Shown piece after piece: positions 7,921 to 15,826 of a stretch of 64,000 nucleotides of DNA. Every line of letters starts with the position of its first letter. Position 1 is the stretch's first letter. The translations under genes were made by a program, and so were the position numbers. This DNA comes from Desulfatibacillum alkenivorans DSM 16219 (GTDB lineage Bacteria; Desulfobacterota; Desulfobacteria; Desulfobacterales; Desulfatibacillaceae), in assembly GCF_900142135.1 (NCBI RefSeq), contig NZ_FQZU01000001.1:1-64000 (forward strand), in the 5' to 3' direction. Under the pieces are notes generated by a model, which ran no database searches, was not told the DNA's origin, and was given only the letters and a program-made list of their open reading frames with translations.

Positions 7921-8394
7921 ATGGAAACGAGATCAACATACACCGACATTCTTAAGCTCTTCAGAAGGGTGGTCAATAAATACCGCAGCCTGGAAAAAGC
8001 GCCCATCCTGTTCGGTACTGGCGACTCTCTTTTCAGACAGGAAGTCAGCGCCATTCAGGCCATCGGCGCAGACCCGGGCAGGAACGTGAGCGAACTGGCC
8101 CATATTCTGGGCGTCACCAAAGGAACCGCGTCGCCCATCGTGACGCGCCTGGCCAAGCGGGGTTTGGTGAATAAGTATAAGAACTTGGATAATAACAAGG
8201 AAGTGCTCCTGGAACTCACCGTTCGGGGCGAAAGCGTGTATCACGAGAATGAGCTTTTGCTGATTAAGCTGCGCCAAGCCCTTTTTGAACGCTATGAAAA
8301 GGAAAATCCTGAGTATTTGGAGTTCTTGAAGGATTTTTTAGTGCAGATGGAAGAGTTGATCGAAGAGCACTATGCCGAGCTTCGGAGCCAGTAG
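7921..8394 (+). CDS. MarR-family transcriptional regulator
   Basis: The 157-residue protein has the MarR winged-helix core: AIQAIGADPGRNVSELAHIL, then the recognition segment TKGTASPIVTRLAKRGLV, then the wing NKYKNLDNNKEVLLELT, with helices at both ends for dimerisation. I chose the ATG at 7921. The in-frame ATG at 7900 lies inside the promoter spacer and would not be in the mRNA if transcription starts near 7920. That would make the message leaderless or nearly so; no ribosome-binding site is visible before 7921. The operator in its promoter and its copy at 8423 suggest autoregulation and control of the exported-protein gene. The ligand is unknown. Confidence 0.87.
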   Translation: METRSTYTDILKLFRRVVNKYRSLEKAPILFGTGDSLFRQEVSAIQAIGADPGRNVSELAHILGVTKGTASPIVTRLAKRGLVNKYKNLDNNKEVLLELTVRGESVYHENELLLIKLRQALFERYEKENPEYLEFLKDFLVQMEELIEEHYAELRSQ

Positions 8395-8422
8395 GCGGAC
8401 CCCCTTTTTTTTGGGATATATG

Positions 8423-8437
8423 GTTTGGTATGCTAAC
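8423..8437. promoter_or_regulatory. Second MarR-type operator
   Basis: GTTTGGTATGCTAAC matches 14 of 15 bases of the operator in the upstream marR promoter. It lies 29 bases after the marR stop and 160 bases before the exported-protein gene. This suggests that the same regulator controls the downstream gene. Confidence 0.6.
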
Positions 8438-8596
8438 AAAATCCTAACGGATTGGGGCGAAAGCAAACGTGGAACCCGCCGGAATAAGGCCCCCGGGCCG
8501 CCGGCTTTAACATACCGGAAAGAGATTTGTTCGGCCGGCAAATCTCAGCTCCGGGCAAAACATATTTAACCGTGCTTTATTTAAAGGAGTGGCAGC

Positions 8597-9145
8597 ATGA
8601 AAAAGATGGTTTTTTTGTGTACATTGATCGTGGGATTTTGCGCAGCGCTGAGTCCCGCCATGGCTGGGGAGATCGCCTCCCTGCAGGTTGTTGATTTTCC
8701 CAAGGCCGACCTCATGATCGTATTCGCGGACAAGGACGCCGCTGTAGAAGCTCCCGCCCATGTGGATGTCAAGGGCTGCGGGGAATACTCTTTGGTCAGG
8801 CTGCTGGATTACTCGGCGGGAAAAGCCATGGTAGCCTCCATGCCTTGGGGCCACAAATCCGTCGCCAAGGAGGAATGGACCCAGTTGGAAGGTTGGTTTA
8901 AAAACGCCGTCATGGAAAAGAACGGTAAAGAGGGCTTCCTGGCCGCAGCCGTGCCTGAAGGCAGTTTTTACTCTGTGGACCAGGGCGCGGCCGGCGCCGT
9001 CGCCAAAGCGGGAACCGGAGAGGACGTTGCAGCGATCCTGGAAAACTCAAAGACCCCCGCAGTGGGCAAATACATCCTGGAAAAGGAGCATCACAGCTGG
9101 TGGCCGCCCAGGGCGCCGGAAGATGATATGATTCCCACCATCTAA
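8597..9145 (+). CDS. Exported protein of unknown function
   Basis: The 182-residue product begins with a clear Sec signal peptide: MKK, a hydrophobic stretch, and a likely cleavage after SPAMA near residue 23. I recognise no family in the mature part. It contains GCGEYSLVRLLDY and ends HHSWWPPRAPEDDMIPTI, rich in aromatic and proline residues. It has only one mature cysteine, so a disulfide-stabilised fold is unlikely. AAGGAG precedes the ATG by 7 bases. The upstream copy of the MarR operator suggests that it is the regulated target of the neighbouring MarR protein. It is followed by a strong terminator 158 bases downstream. Confidence 0.75.
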   Translation: MKKMVFLCTLIVGFCAALSPAMAGEIASLQVVDFPKADLMIVFADKDAAVEAPAHVDVKGCGEYSLVRLLDYSAGKAMVASMPWGHKSVAKEEWTQLEGWFKNAVMEKNGKEGFLAAAVPEGSFYSVDQGAAGAVAKAGTGEDVAAILENSKTPAVGKYILEKEHHSWWPPRAPEDDMIPTI

Positions 9146-9302
9146 CGGCAGGATTTACCCGGAGTTGTAATTGCGGACCGGGAGATTCCCCCCTTTTCCC
9201 GGCCGCCCGGCGAATGCCGCCCCGGCTCCCCAGAGATCGCGCCCCTTCCGCGATCGTTGGCCGGCGCAATCATCCGCCTGACGGATACTGTTTCGGGTGT
9301 TT

Positions 9303-9339
9303 CACGGGCCTCTGATAATCAGAGGCCCGTGTTTATTTT
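9303..9339 (+). terminator. Rho-independent terminator
   Basis: A 13-pair perfect hairpin, CACGGGCCTCTGA with TCAGAGGCCCGTG and a TAA loop, is followed by TTTATTTT. It closes the marR/exported-protein unit. Between it and the gene lies a small inverted repeat, GATCGCG/CGCGATC, at 9235-9255. Confidence 0.9.
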
Positions 9340-9565
9340 AAGGAGGAGTCAAGGCGGCTGCTTGGGGCTTGGCCGCCGTCTATTCTGTAAGTTGAAAGCC
9401 TTGCCAAATCCCCGAAAATCCCAGGTCAAAAAACATAAAAGGGACTGTTTTCCTCAAAGACTTGTGATTGGCTTGCCAAAACGCTGCTTTTGTGATTAAT
9501 GAAAGCCATTCCACTTCATCCCATCCACAATAAGACGGAACGCAGCTTTAGCCAGGGGAGGAAAA
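9340..9565. other. Intergenic region before the NfeD/flotillin pair
   Basis: No gene was recognised. An 80-codon plus-strand frame across it has no convincing start or family. No clear promoter was seen. GGGGAGG at the right end is the ribosome-binding site of the next gene. Confidence 0.4.
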
Positions 9566-10171
9566 ATGGACGGTTTAAACACCTTGGAGATCTTTTACCT
9601 GTTTTGCGCACTCTTGGGCGGAATTCTCGTCGTCTTCAGGATGATCATGCAAGTCCTGGGGGCGGCGGATGTGGATATGGATTCCGGCGGCGGCGTGGGC
9701 GGCGATATGGGCGGCGACGTGGGAGGAGACGTGGGCGGCGATGCTTCCGGCCATGACGACTCGGACGCGGGATTCAAGCTGCTGTCCATGCATGGGCTTT
9801 CCTCCTTCATGCTTATGTTCGGGCTGGTGGGTTACATTGTATATCATAATGAACGGGCCGGGGTCGCCCTGTCCCTGGTTGCAGGCTCGTTCGCCGGATA
9901 TATCAGCGTATGGATTATCAAAAGAATTTTCGACTTCATGATCAAAATGCAGTCCAGCGGCACCTTGGAGATGTCAGCCGCCGTGGGCGCCGAAGGCGAG
10001 GTCTACCTGACCATTCCTAAAGGCGGGGCCGGCAAGGTGATGGTGAATTTCTGCGGGCGTCTGCGCGAGTTCGAAGCCATGTCCGAAAACGGCGAGGAAA
10101 TGAAAACCGGAGTAAGAATCAAGGTGGTCCGCATCAGCGGGAGCACCTTAATGGTGGATCGAATGGTGTAA
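9566..10171 (+). CDS. NfeD-like membrane protein partnered with flotillin
   Basis: The 201-residue protein has a first membrane helix (about 8-30), then a Gly/Asp-rich linker (about 35-65, repeats of GGDxGGD) which may bind divalent ions, then two more hydrophobic segments (about 72-115). The C-terminal soluble domain (about 130-201: GAEGEVYLTIPKGGAGKVMV ending GSTLMVDRMV) looks like the OB-fold of NfeD proteins. NfeD proteins are typically encoded beside and work with SPFH proteins in membrane microdomains (family knowledge), which fits the flotillin gene 42 bases downstream. GGGGAGGAAAA precedes the ATG. Confidence 0.75.
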   Translation: MDGLNTLEIFYLFCALLGGILVVFRMIMQVLGAADVDMDSGGGVGGDMGGDVGGDVGGDASGHDDSDAGFKLLSMHGLSSFMLMFGLVGYIVYHNERAGVALSLVAGSFAGYISVWIIKRIFDFMIKMQSSGTLEMSAAVGAEGEVYLTIPKGGAGKVMVNFCGRLREFEAMSENGEEMKTGVRIKVVRISGSTLMVDRMV

Positions 10172-10213
10172 TAGGTAAATCAATCCTTAATTAATAAGGG
10201 AGGTTTTTGAATT

Positions 10214-11869
10214 ATGGGCGGAGAAGGGTTGTTGGGTTTCATAGGCTGGCCGCTTGTGGTGGTAGTGTTGGCGGTTTTTATAATCTCAACCTTGGTTTTT
10301 TTGGCGTCGCGCTATAAACGGTGCCCCTCGGACCAGATTTTAGTGATCTACGGCAAGGTCGGGGAAGGGCAGTCAGCCCGATGCATCCATGGCGGCGGCG
10401 CCCTGGTGTGGCCTTTGATTCAGGACTATTGCTACATGAGCCTCACGCCCATGACCATCAATATTCCTTTGAGCAAAGCCCTGTCCATGCAGAACATCCG
10501 CATCAACGTGCCCAGCACATTCACCGTGGGCATCAGCACGGAGCCGCAGATTATGACCAACGCGGCCGAGCGCCTTTTGAACCTCCCCAAAGAGGTCATC
10601 GAAGACATGGCCATGGAAATCATTTTCGGCCAATTGCGTCTTACGGTCGCCTCCCTGACCATCGAGGAGATCAACCAGGACCGGGAGCGCTTTTTGGAAG
10701 CCATCCGCCGAAACGTGGAGCCCGAGCTGAACAAGATCGGCTTATATCTCATCAACGTGAACATCACCGACATCACGGATGAGTCCGACTACATCGAAAG
10801 CATTGGGAAAAAAGCTGCGGCCGAGGCCATCAACCAGGCCAAGGTGGACGTGGCCGTCCAGGATAAGACCGGTTCCATCGGCGAGGCCGAAGCCTTCCGC
10901 GAAAAGGAAATCAAGGTGGCCGAAAACGTGGCCCAGGCGGAAAAAGGCAAGAAAGCCGCCGAAGCCGACCGCCGCGTTTACGTGCAGCAGCAGGAAAGCA
11001 AGGCCACCATCGGTGAGGCTGAAGCCAACAAGGAACTGAACATCAAGGTGGCTGAAAACGAAGCCCAGGCGGAAAAAGGCAAGAAAGCCGCCGAAGCCGA
11101 CCGCCGCATCTACGTGCAGCAGCAGGAAGCCGAGGCCGTGGGCGGGGAAAACAAGGCCAAGGCCGACATCGCCGACGCCGACGCCCAACTGGCCATCAAG
11201 CAGGCTGAGGCCAAACGCCAGGGCGAAGTGGCCAAGCGCCAGGCCGAAGTGGAAATCCAAAAAGCCCAATACCTGGCGGAGCAGCAACGCTTGAACGCTG
11301 AGCAGATCGTCGTCCAGGAGACGGAAAAGCAAAAGATAGAAATCGCGGCCGAAGCCGAGGCGGAAAAAACCCGCCGCGAAGCCAAAGGCCAGGCCGACGC
11401 CGTCCTGTTCAAGTATCAGGCCGAAGCCCAGGGCGTCCGGCAGGTGCTCCAGAGCAAGGCCGAGGGCTACAACCTTTTGGTCAGAAGCTGCGCCGGAGAC
11501 GCCAAGGCTGCAGCCACCTTCCTTTTGGTGGAAAAGCTGGAGGAGTTAGTCAAGGTCCAGGTGGAAGCCATCAAGAACCTCAAGATCGACAAGATCACGG
11601 TCTGGGACGGCGGCGGCCAGGACGGCGGAAAAACCGCCACGGCCGATTTTTTATCCGGCATGGTCAAAAGCCTGCCTCCCCTCCACGAAGTGGCGGGCAT
11701 GGCCGGTGTGGATCTGCCCCAATACTTGGGGGATATGGCTGCGGAAAAGGAGCCTAAAGAGGAAAAGAAACCCGTGCAAAGTCCCAATACGGTCAGGGTT
11801 TCCGTTCCCAAGCCGGCGGCCGGGCTCAAAGCCCCGGAGCCGCCCAAAGAGCCGGAAGGCAAGGAATAG
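10214..11869 (+). CDS. Flotillin-like SPFH protein
   Basis: This 551-residue protein has an N-terminal membrane anchor (about 8-35), an SPFH/Band 7 domain (about 36-210) and a long Ala/Glu/Lys coiled coil (about 210-450) typical of flotillins, ending in a Pro/Lys-rich tail. Within the coiled coil a block of about 44 residues is duplicated: KVAENVAQAEKGKKAAEADR and KVAENEAQAEKGKKAAEADR, each followed by a YVQQQE segment. Bacterial flotillins assemble into membrane microdomains and affect fluidity and protein localisation (family knowledge). It forms a two-gene operon with the NfeD-like gene; GGGAGG precedes the ATG. SPFH proteins of this length with the long coiled coil are flotillins rather than HflK/C. 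Confidence 0.9.
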   Translation: MGGEGLLGFIGWPLVVVVLAVFIISTLVFLASRYKRCPSDQILVIYGKVGEGQSARCIHGGGALVWPLIQDYCYMSLTPMTINIPLSKALSMQNIRINVPSTFTVGISTEPQIMTNAAERLLNLPKEVIEDMAMEIIFGQLRLTVASLTIEEINQDRERFLEAIRRNVEPELNKIGLYLINVNITDITDESDYIESIGKKAAAEAINQAKVDVAVQDKTGSIGEAEAFREKEIKVAENVAQAEKGKKAAEADRRVYVQQQESKATIGEAEANKELNIKVAENEAQAEKGKKAAEADRRIYVQQQEAEAVGGENKAKADIADADAQLAIKQAEAKRQGEVAKRQAEVEIQKAQYLAEQQRLNAEQIVVQETEKQKIEIAAEAEAEKTRREAKGQADAVLFKYQAEAQGVRQVLQSKAEGYNLLVRSCAGDAKAAATFLLVEKLEELVKVQVEAIKNLKIDKITVWDGGGQDGGKTATADFLSGMVKSLPPLHEVAGMAGVDLPQYLGDMAAEKEPKEEKKPVQSPNTVRVSVPKPAAGLKAPEPPKEPEGKE

Positions 11870-11907
11870 TACACCCGGTTTATCCAGTATGACGCATCGG
11901 GTTCAAC

Positions 11908-11944
11908 GCCGGGCGAGGGCTGCTTTTAAGCCGCCCCGCCCGGC
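11908..11944 (+). terminator. GC-rich hairpin after the flotillin gene
   Basis: GCCGGGCG at 11908-11915 pairs with CGCCCGGC at 11937-11944. The inner part, GGGCTGC with GCCGCC, pairs imperfectly around TTTTAA. No T-run follows, so it may be a weak or factor-dependent terminator between the convergent flotillin and MttB-type genes. The remaining bases to 12094 hold nothing recognised. Confidence 0.45.
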
Positions 11945-12094
11945 GAGTTGTTTTTGGCTTATGGATTCCTGTTGCAGTGCAGCGGCGCCTTCTTTGCGGG
12001 CGCCTTTCAAAAGAGCCCCTTATACACTCCCGTGGCCGTCCAAATCTTTTTTTCCCGGCGGCAAGAATTCCGTTTTGGATTTTTCACGGCCCCG

Positions 12095-13438
12095 TCAAAA
12101 CCATTCCTGGGGAATGTTCTGCAATGTGTGGGAGTGGCTGCCGAAATCGCCGTTATAAGTGTCTATGGTTTCTATAATGACTTCCAGCAGCCTGTCCTTT
12201 TCCCGGTGAAAGAGGAGCGTGGGATCCTGGTAAAACATTTCGGCTCTTTGTATGTCCCGATTCAATCTTACGTTGTTCGCCAGGACGGCGGTGATTCCGT
12301 TTTCGTCCAAACTCTGAATGTGCCGCAGGGCCAAAATGTCGTCTTCCGCCTTTTCAAAAGAGAAAAACGCCAGGTCATTCAGGAAGCCGTAGCAGTGGCG
12401 GACCATATGCCATCCTTCGAACATGTCGTCCCAAAGGATCATTGCTCGCACCGTCTGGTAATCCGTGCCAAGCAGGTCGTCCTTGTGAATCCGCCCATCA
12501 ATGGTGCAGCCGGATTGGATGCTGGCGATATCCAATAAGCGGGAGGTGTAGGCCACCAGATAATTCACGAAATTGTGCACCACGGAGCCAAGTTTCAGCA
12601 CCGGATTCTTTCCGGGGGTGCACATGGTCGGTAAGGCGCCGTTGACGACCTTGGTTTCAGGGTTGATCCCAAAAGCAATCGCCATTCCCGCCAGAAATTC
12701 GGCAAAGGCCAGCAATGCAATGCCGTAAGGCGTCATGGGGCCGTTTTGTCCGCTAAAAGGCTGGGTGACAAGCATCACGGGTATTCGCCGCTGGACGCAC
12801 TGGACGAACACATCGATATTTTCCTTAAAGGACAATGTCAGAGGGGAACTGAAAATCGTGTGATTCGTGATGATATACTGGCCCGACTGGATTTGTTCTT
12901 CAGCCTCTTGCACGCCGGAGTCCGTGGATATATTGAAAAACTTGGGGCCGCTGAATATATTGGATGTAACGCCGAATTGCTCCACTTCGTATTGGCTCAG
13001 CTGCCTGGCGCAGACAAATGAAAAGGGCATTTCATTGTCCCGGGCCAACATCGCCTGCTTGAGGATATGGTTCAACTGGGGATCCTTTAACTCATAATCC
13101 TCTTCCCCTTGTTTATGAATGAACGCCGCGACGCCGCCAGGCCCGAAAGCTCTGTCGACTATGGGAAAATCAAAGCGATACGCCTGATCAACGACGCTTT
13201 GTATATACGCGGGCTCAAAATGAATGCGGCTGGTCCCAGGGTCGTAAATCGCCCCGTAATCGGTTCCCTTGGTTGTACGACGGATGATTTCGGAGTAGTC
13301 GACAAAGGAGCCGTTTTGCTTTCTGTGGGGAATCTTGACTCCGCAATAGAGCAATACTTCCTTGGCGTCATATATCAGATTTCGAACCAGCCGGTTCCAT
13401 AGGTTTTTATAATCATTGTAGCGTATTTTTTTTAGCAA
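12095..13438 (-). CDS. MttB-family (trimethylamine methyltransferase-like) protein, non-pyrrolysine
   Basis: The product (447 residues from the TTG) resembles the MttB superfamily, whose members transfer a methyl group from quaternary amines to a corrinoid protein. Matching segments include GAIYDPGTSRIHFEP, SQYEVEQFGVTSNIFSGPKF, SFKENIDVFVQCVQRRIPVM and GALPTMCTPGK. The frame contains no in-frame amber codon, so it is the non-pyrrolysine type, several of which act on glycine betaine-like substrates (family knowledge). No corrinoid protein or activase gene is adjacent, so the substrate cannot be inferred. The open frame extends to an ATG at 13513, but the TTG at 13438 has GGGGGG at good spacing and begins the conserved region; I prefer it. 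Confidence 0.75.
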   Translation of the reverse strand: MLKKIRYNDYKNLWNRLVRNLIYDAKEVLLYCGVKIPHRKQNGSFVDYSEIIRRTTKGTDYGAIYDPGTSRIHFEPAYIQSVVDQAYRFDFPIVDRAFGPGGVAAFIHKQGEEDYELKDPQLNHILKQAMLARDNEMPFSFVCARQLSQYEVEQFGVTSNIFSGPKFFNISTDSGVQEAEEQIQSGQYIITNHTIFSSPLTLSFKENIDVFVQCVQRRIPVMLVTQPFSGQNGPMTPYGIALLAFAEFLAGMAIAFGINPETKVVNGALPTMCTPGKNPVLKLGSVVHNFVNYLVAYTSRLLDIASIQSGCTIDGRIHKDDLLGTDYQTVRAMILWDDMFEGWHMVRHCYGFLNDLAFFSFEKAEDDILALRHIQSLDENGITAVLANNVRLNRDIQRAEMFYQDPTLLFHREKDRLLEVIIETIDTYNGDFGSHSHTLQNIPQEWF

Positions 13439-13857
13439 GATTGTCCCCCCATTTGGATTCTCTTGTCGTTTTTCTTTTCCTCCGCATTCGATTTCGTTAT
13501 GAGTTGTCCGCACGTCAACTTGTTCTGACTGAGCCGCAATCCGCCGCCGCCTGCTCAGGCGAAAACAGACCCCAGCATGGAACTACTTTAACATACGCAA
13601 AACGTTGCATCAAATTTTCGTTTTGTGGTTTTTTGAATGATAAATGGCGGGAAATGGATATTAATGCGATGCGGCCGCCCCCTTTGGGGACGGCTATGGA
13701 AGGAGGGTTGCGCGTCCTCGGCGTCCTCCCGGGGTCTGCTGCTTCCGTTAAATGTTACCCAGCGTTTTCGACAGTTCAAGCGCCTTCCATTTAACGCTTT
13801 GGGATTTCCAATAGAATCCGGTTGGCGCGCCTGTGCCTGGATTCGGCGTTTTACCCA
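13439..13857. other. Intergenic region upstream of the MttB-type gene
   Basis: Apart from the possible longer MttB N-terminus (to 13513), no gene, repeat or clear promoter was recognised in these roughly 420 bases. Short open frames on both strands have no family resemblance. Confidence 0.4.
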
Positions 13858-14619
13858 TTACCCAACCACTGCATCCCAGATCAGCTTAACAAGCGTTACG
13901 CCCACCACTGCAAGAAATACGCTCCGCACAAAGCTGACTTTACGCACGATCACCATTCGGGAACCCAAATAGGCGCCCGTCATCTGGCCTGTCCCCATGA
14001 GGACGCCAATGGTGAAAATGACGTTGCCGCCGATGATGAAGGCGATCAGGGCCACGATGTTGCTGGTGAAATTAACGATTTTGGTAAAGGCGGTGGCCTT
14101 TTTCAAATCCAGGCCGATAAGAAGGACAAGGCCGATGGTCCAGAACGATCCGGTTCCCGGGCCGAAGAAGCCGTCATAAAATCCAAGGAGCAAACCGGCC
14201 GCAACATAAAACGCGTGCTTTCCCATACGGGCTTTCCGGTCTTCCTGCCCTAGCTGGGGGGTGAGGAGGGTGTAAAAAAAGATGCCCGCCAACAAGAAAG
14301 GGATGATCACGCTCAGAAAGTCGGCCGACAGCATTTGAATGGACACGGTGCCGATGGTCGCTCCAATGGCGGTGAACAGCACCGGCATCCAGATTCCGGA
14401 AAGCGAAACCAATCCCTTGCGGCTGTAGTTCACCGCAGCCGTAAAGCTGCCGAAGCTCGCCTGGAGCTTGTTCGTCCCCAGGGCGAGATGCGGGGGAATC
14501 CCCATGGCGAGTAGAACGGGCATGGAAAGAATTCCGCCCCCGCCTGCAATGGAGTCCACAAATCCGGCGCAAAGGCCCGTCAATAAAAATACTGCGTAAT
14601 GATATAGTTCAAAATCCAA
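13858..14619 (-). CDS. TSUP (TauE/SafE) family membrane permease
   Basis: This 253-residue hydrophobic protein belongs to the TSUP family. The signature GAGFVDSIAGGGG-like segment is present as CAGFVDSIAGGGGILSMPVL, followed by LALGTNKLQASFGS, and a second half-repeat contains GFYDGFFGPGTGSF. About eight membrane segments alternate through the length, as expected for the family, which exports or imports sulfite, sulfonates or other small organic anions. No substrate genes are adjacent. The start appears to be a TTG at 14619 with GGAACGG upstream on the minus strand; no in-frame ATG fits the family N-terminus. Confidence 0.85.
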   Translation of the reverse strand: MDFELYHYAVFLLTGLCAGFVDSIAGGGGILSMPVLLAMGIPPHLALGTNKLQASFGSFTAAVNYSRKGLVSLSGIWMPVLFTAIGATIGTVSIQMLSADFLSVIIPFLLAGIFFYTLLTPQLGQEDRKARMGKHAFYVAAGLLLGFYDGFFGPGTGSFWTIGLVLLIGLDLKKATAFTKIVNFTSNIVALIAFIIGGNVIFTIGVLMGTGQMTGAYLGSRMVIVRKVSFVRSVFLAVVGVTLVKLIWDAVVG

Positions 14620-14907
14620 TGGCTACCGTTCCGACCTTTTATGATGCGCCGACAAAATCCCCGGCGCGCCCAATCCGTCCGCCGTCGCTAAGCCCCAAGG
14701 AATAACCTCGGGAAACAGACTTCTATGGGGCGCCGGGCAAAAAGTCAATAACTTAGAACCGTTCGGGCCTGCGCAAAAATTTTGGGGGACGTCTCTCAAA
14801 ATTTTGGGGGACGTCTCTCAAAAACTCAATAACTCCAGCCCCAAAAGATTTTTACAGAGACAGCAGCCGGGCAGGGGGCCTTTTTTATGAGGCCCCCATC
14901 AGATCCC
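14620..14907. other. Intergenic region with hairpin and tandem repeat
   Basis: This spacer contains a two-unit tandem repeat (14776-14819) and, just beyond the trmO stop, a hairpin GGGGGCC/GGCCCCC (14875-14898) without a following T-run. No gene was found. Confidence 0.5.
14776..14819. repeat. 22-bp perfect tandem duplication
   Basis: The unit AAAATTTTGGGGGACGTCTC plus TC occurs twice head to tail at 14776-14797 and 14798-14819 with no mismatch. It contains an AAAATTTT palindrome. Its origin is unknown; it could be a replication-slippage product or the scar of a small transposable repeat. Confidence 0.85.
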
Positions 14908-15453
14908 TTATTCTTCTTTTTTCAAATCCTCCATCAAATCGTCCAGCCATTGGGGGACCGTCACTTTTTCGTAATTGGGATAGCTTAAAGTGAAGGGCTT
15001 GATGTCCAGGATGGGGCTGCCGTCCACCGCGTCCAGGCCCTGGACTTTCAGGATGTTGTCCTTACGTTCCAGGAGGCGCACGGCCGAAACCAAAATAGGA
15101 TTGGGCCTGGCCGGGCTGCATGTGGCGTAGATGCCTTTCAGGGGGATGTTCTTTCTTCCCATGGGGTGGACCTGACGCATGGACCGCCTGTCTTCGGGAA
15201 TGAGGTGGGGCCAGTAAATCACCAAAATGTGGGAATATTCTTCGATGCCGTCCAGAATGCCTTCCAGGTTGGGATCGATTTCCAGTTCGCTTTCCAGGGA
15301 ATTCAGTTTTTTCCGGGTCTTGCGTTGCTCCTTGATGCGGTTGTCATAATCCTCATCGCCCATATCAGGGCGAAACGCGGGCTTGTCCATGGAGGTATGC
15401 ACCACGCCCACGGGGGTGACGGTGAATTCGTTCAGGCTTCTGTAATCCGGCAT
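14908..15453 (-). CDS. trmO: TrmO-like tRNA t6A37 N6-methyltransferase
   Basis: The 181-residue product is a TrmO/TsaA/YaeB protein: TVTPVGVVHTSM near the start, then HILVIYWPHL, HPMGRKNIPLKGIYATCSPARPNP (RxxNPI is the family signature) and DAVDGSPILDIKPF. TrmO proteins form a β-barrel and use SAM to methylate t6A at tRNA position 37 (family knowledge). There is an inserted charged segment (KEQRKTRKKLNSLESELEID) at about 40-60. I start at the ATG at 15453, preceded by AAAAGGAGCAAC; an upstream in-frame ATG at 15510 lacks such a site. Some archaeal and deltaproteobacterial members have no proven tRNA substrate, so the activity is probable rather than certain. Confidence 0.82.
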   Translation of the reverse strand: MPDYRSLNEFTVTPVGVVHTSMDKPAFRPDMGDEDYDNRIKEQRKTRKKLNSLESELEIDPNLEGILDGIEEYSHILVIYWPHLIPEDRRSMRQVHPMGRKNIPLKGIYATCSPARPNPILVSAVRLLERKDNILKVQGLDAVDGSPILDIKPFTLSYPNYEKVTVPQWLDDLMEDLKKEE

Positions 15454-15520
15454 TGTTGCTCCTTTTCCGCTCTTCAAGCGCAGACAAAAAGGCCGCCAAG
15501 GCTCAACCATACAGGTTCGT

Positions 15521-15770
15521 GCGCCTTCACGGCGTGAGTGTGAATATTTAAATGCTTTATATGCGCCTTCATGGCGTGATTTTTTTAATACAATAAGGCT
15601 GGGGTATTAGAGTTGTCAATGACCGGTGAACCAAGAACTACAGCTAGCGCCTTTCCATTTCAGGCTTGACACATGATTTACAAGCCATTATCCTCGAACA
15701 AACTCCGTCCGAAGGCGGAACGTAAAAACAGCTCCAAACAATATAATTGAATATTTAAAGCCATGAAGGC
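15521..15770. repeat. Short palindromic repeat family upstream of the ABC importer
   Basis: GCGCCTTCAYGGCGTGA occurs at 15521-15537 and 15563-15579. The inverse core GCCATGAAGGC is at 15760-15770. TGAATATTTAAA stands beside two of the copies (15541 and 15748). The second copy is followed by seven T residues and could act as a weak terminator. The inverted arms could pair across about 180 bases. The rest of 15454-15826 shows no gene; no Fur box or B12 riboswitch core was recognised. Confidence 0.6.
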
Positions 15771-15826
15771 CGATGCGAGGAACGCGTGTCGCCTTTTTGG
15801 CTTTTTTTATTTGGGGAGAAAATTTC

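Noticed and set aside
11948-12538. 196-codon plus-strand frame antisense to the MttB-type gene
   Set aside because: The minus-strand protein matches a family; the plus-strand product does not and has no ribosome-binding site.
15454-15826. Riboswitch or Fur-controlled leader before the ABC importer
   Set aside because: I could not find the conserved B12-box core or a GATAATGATAATCATTATC-like Fur box.
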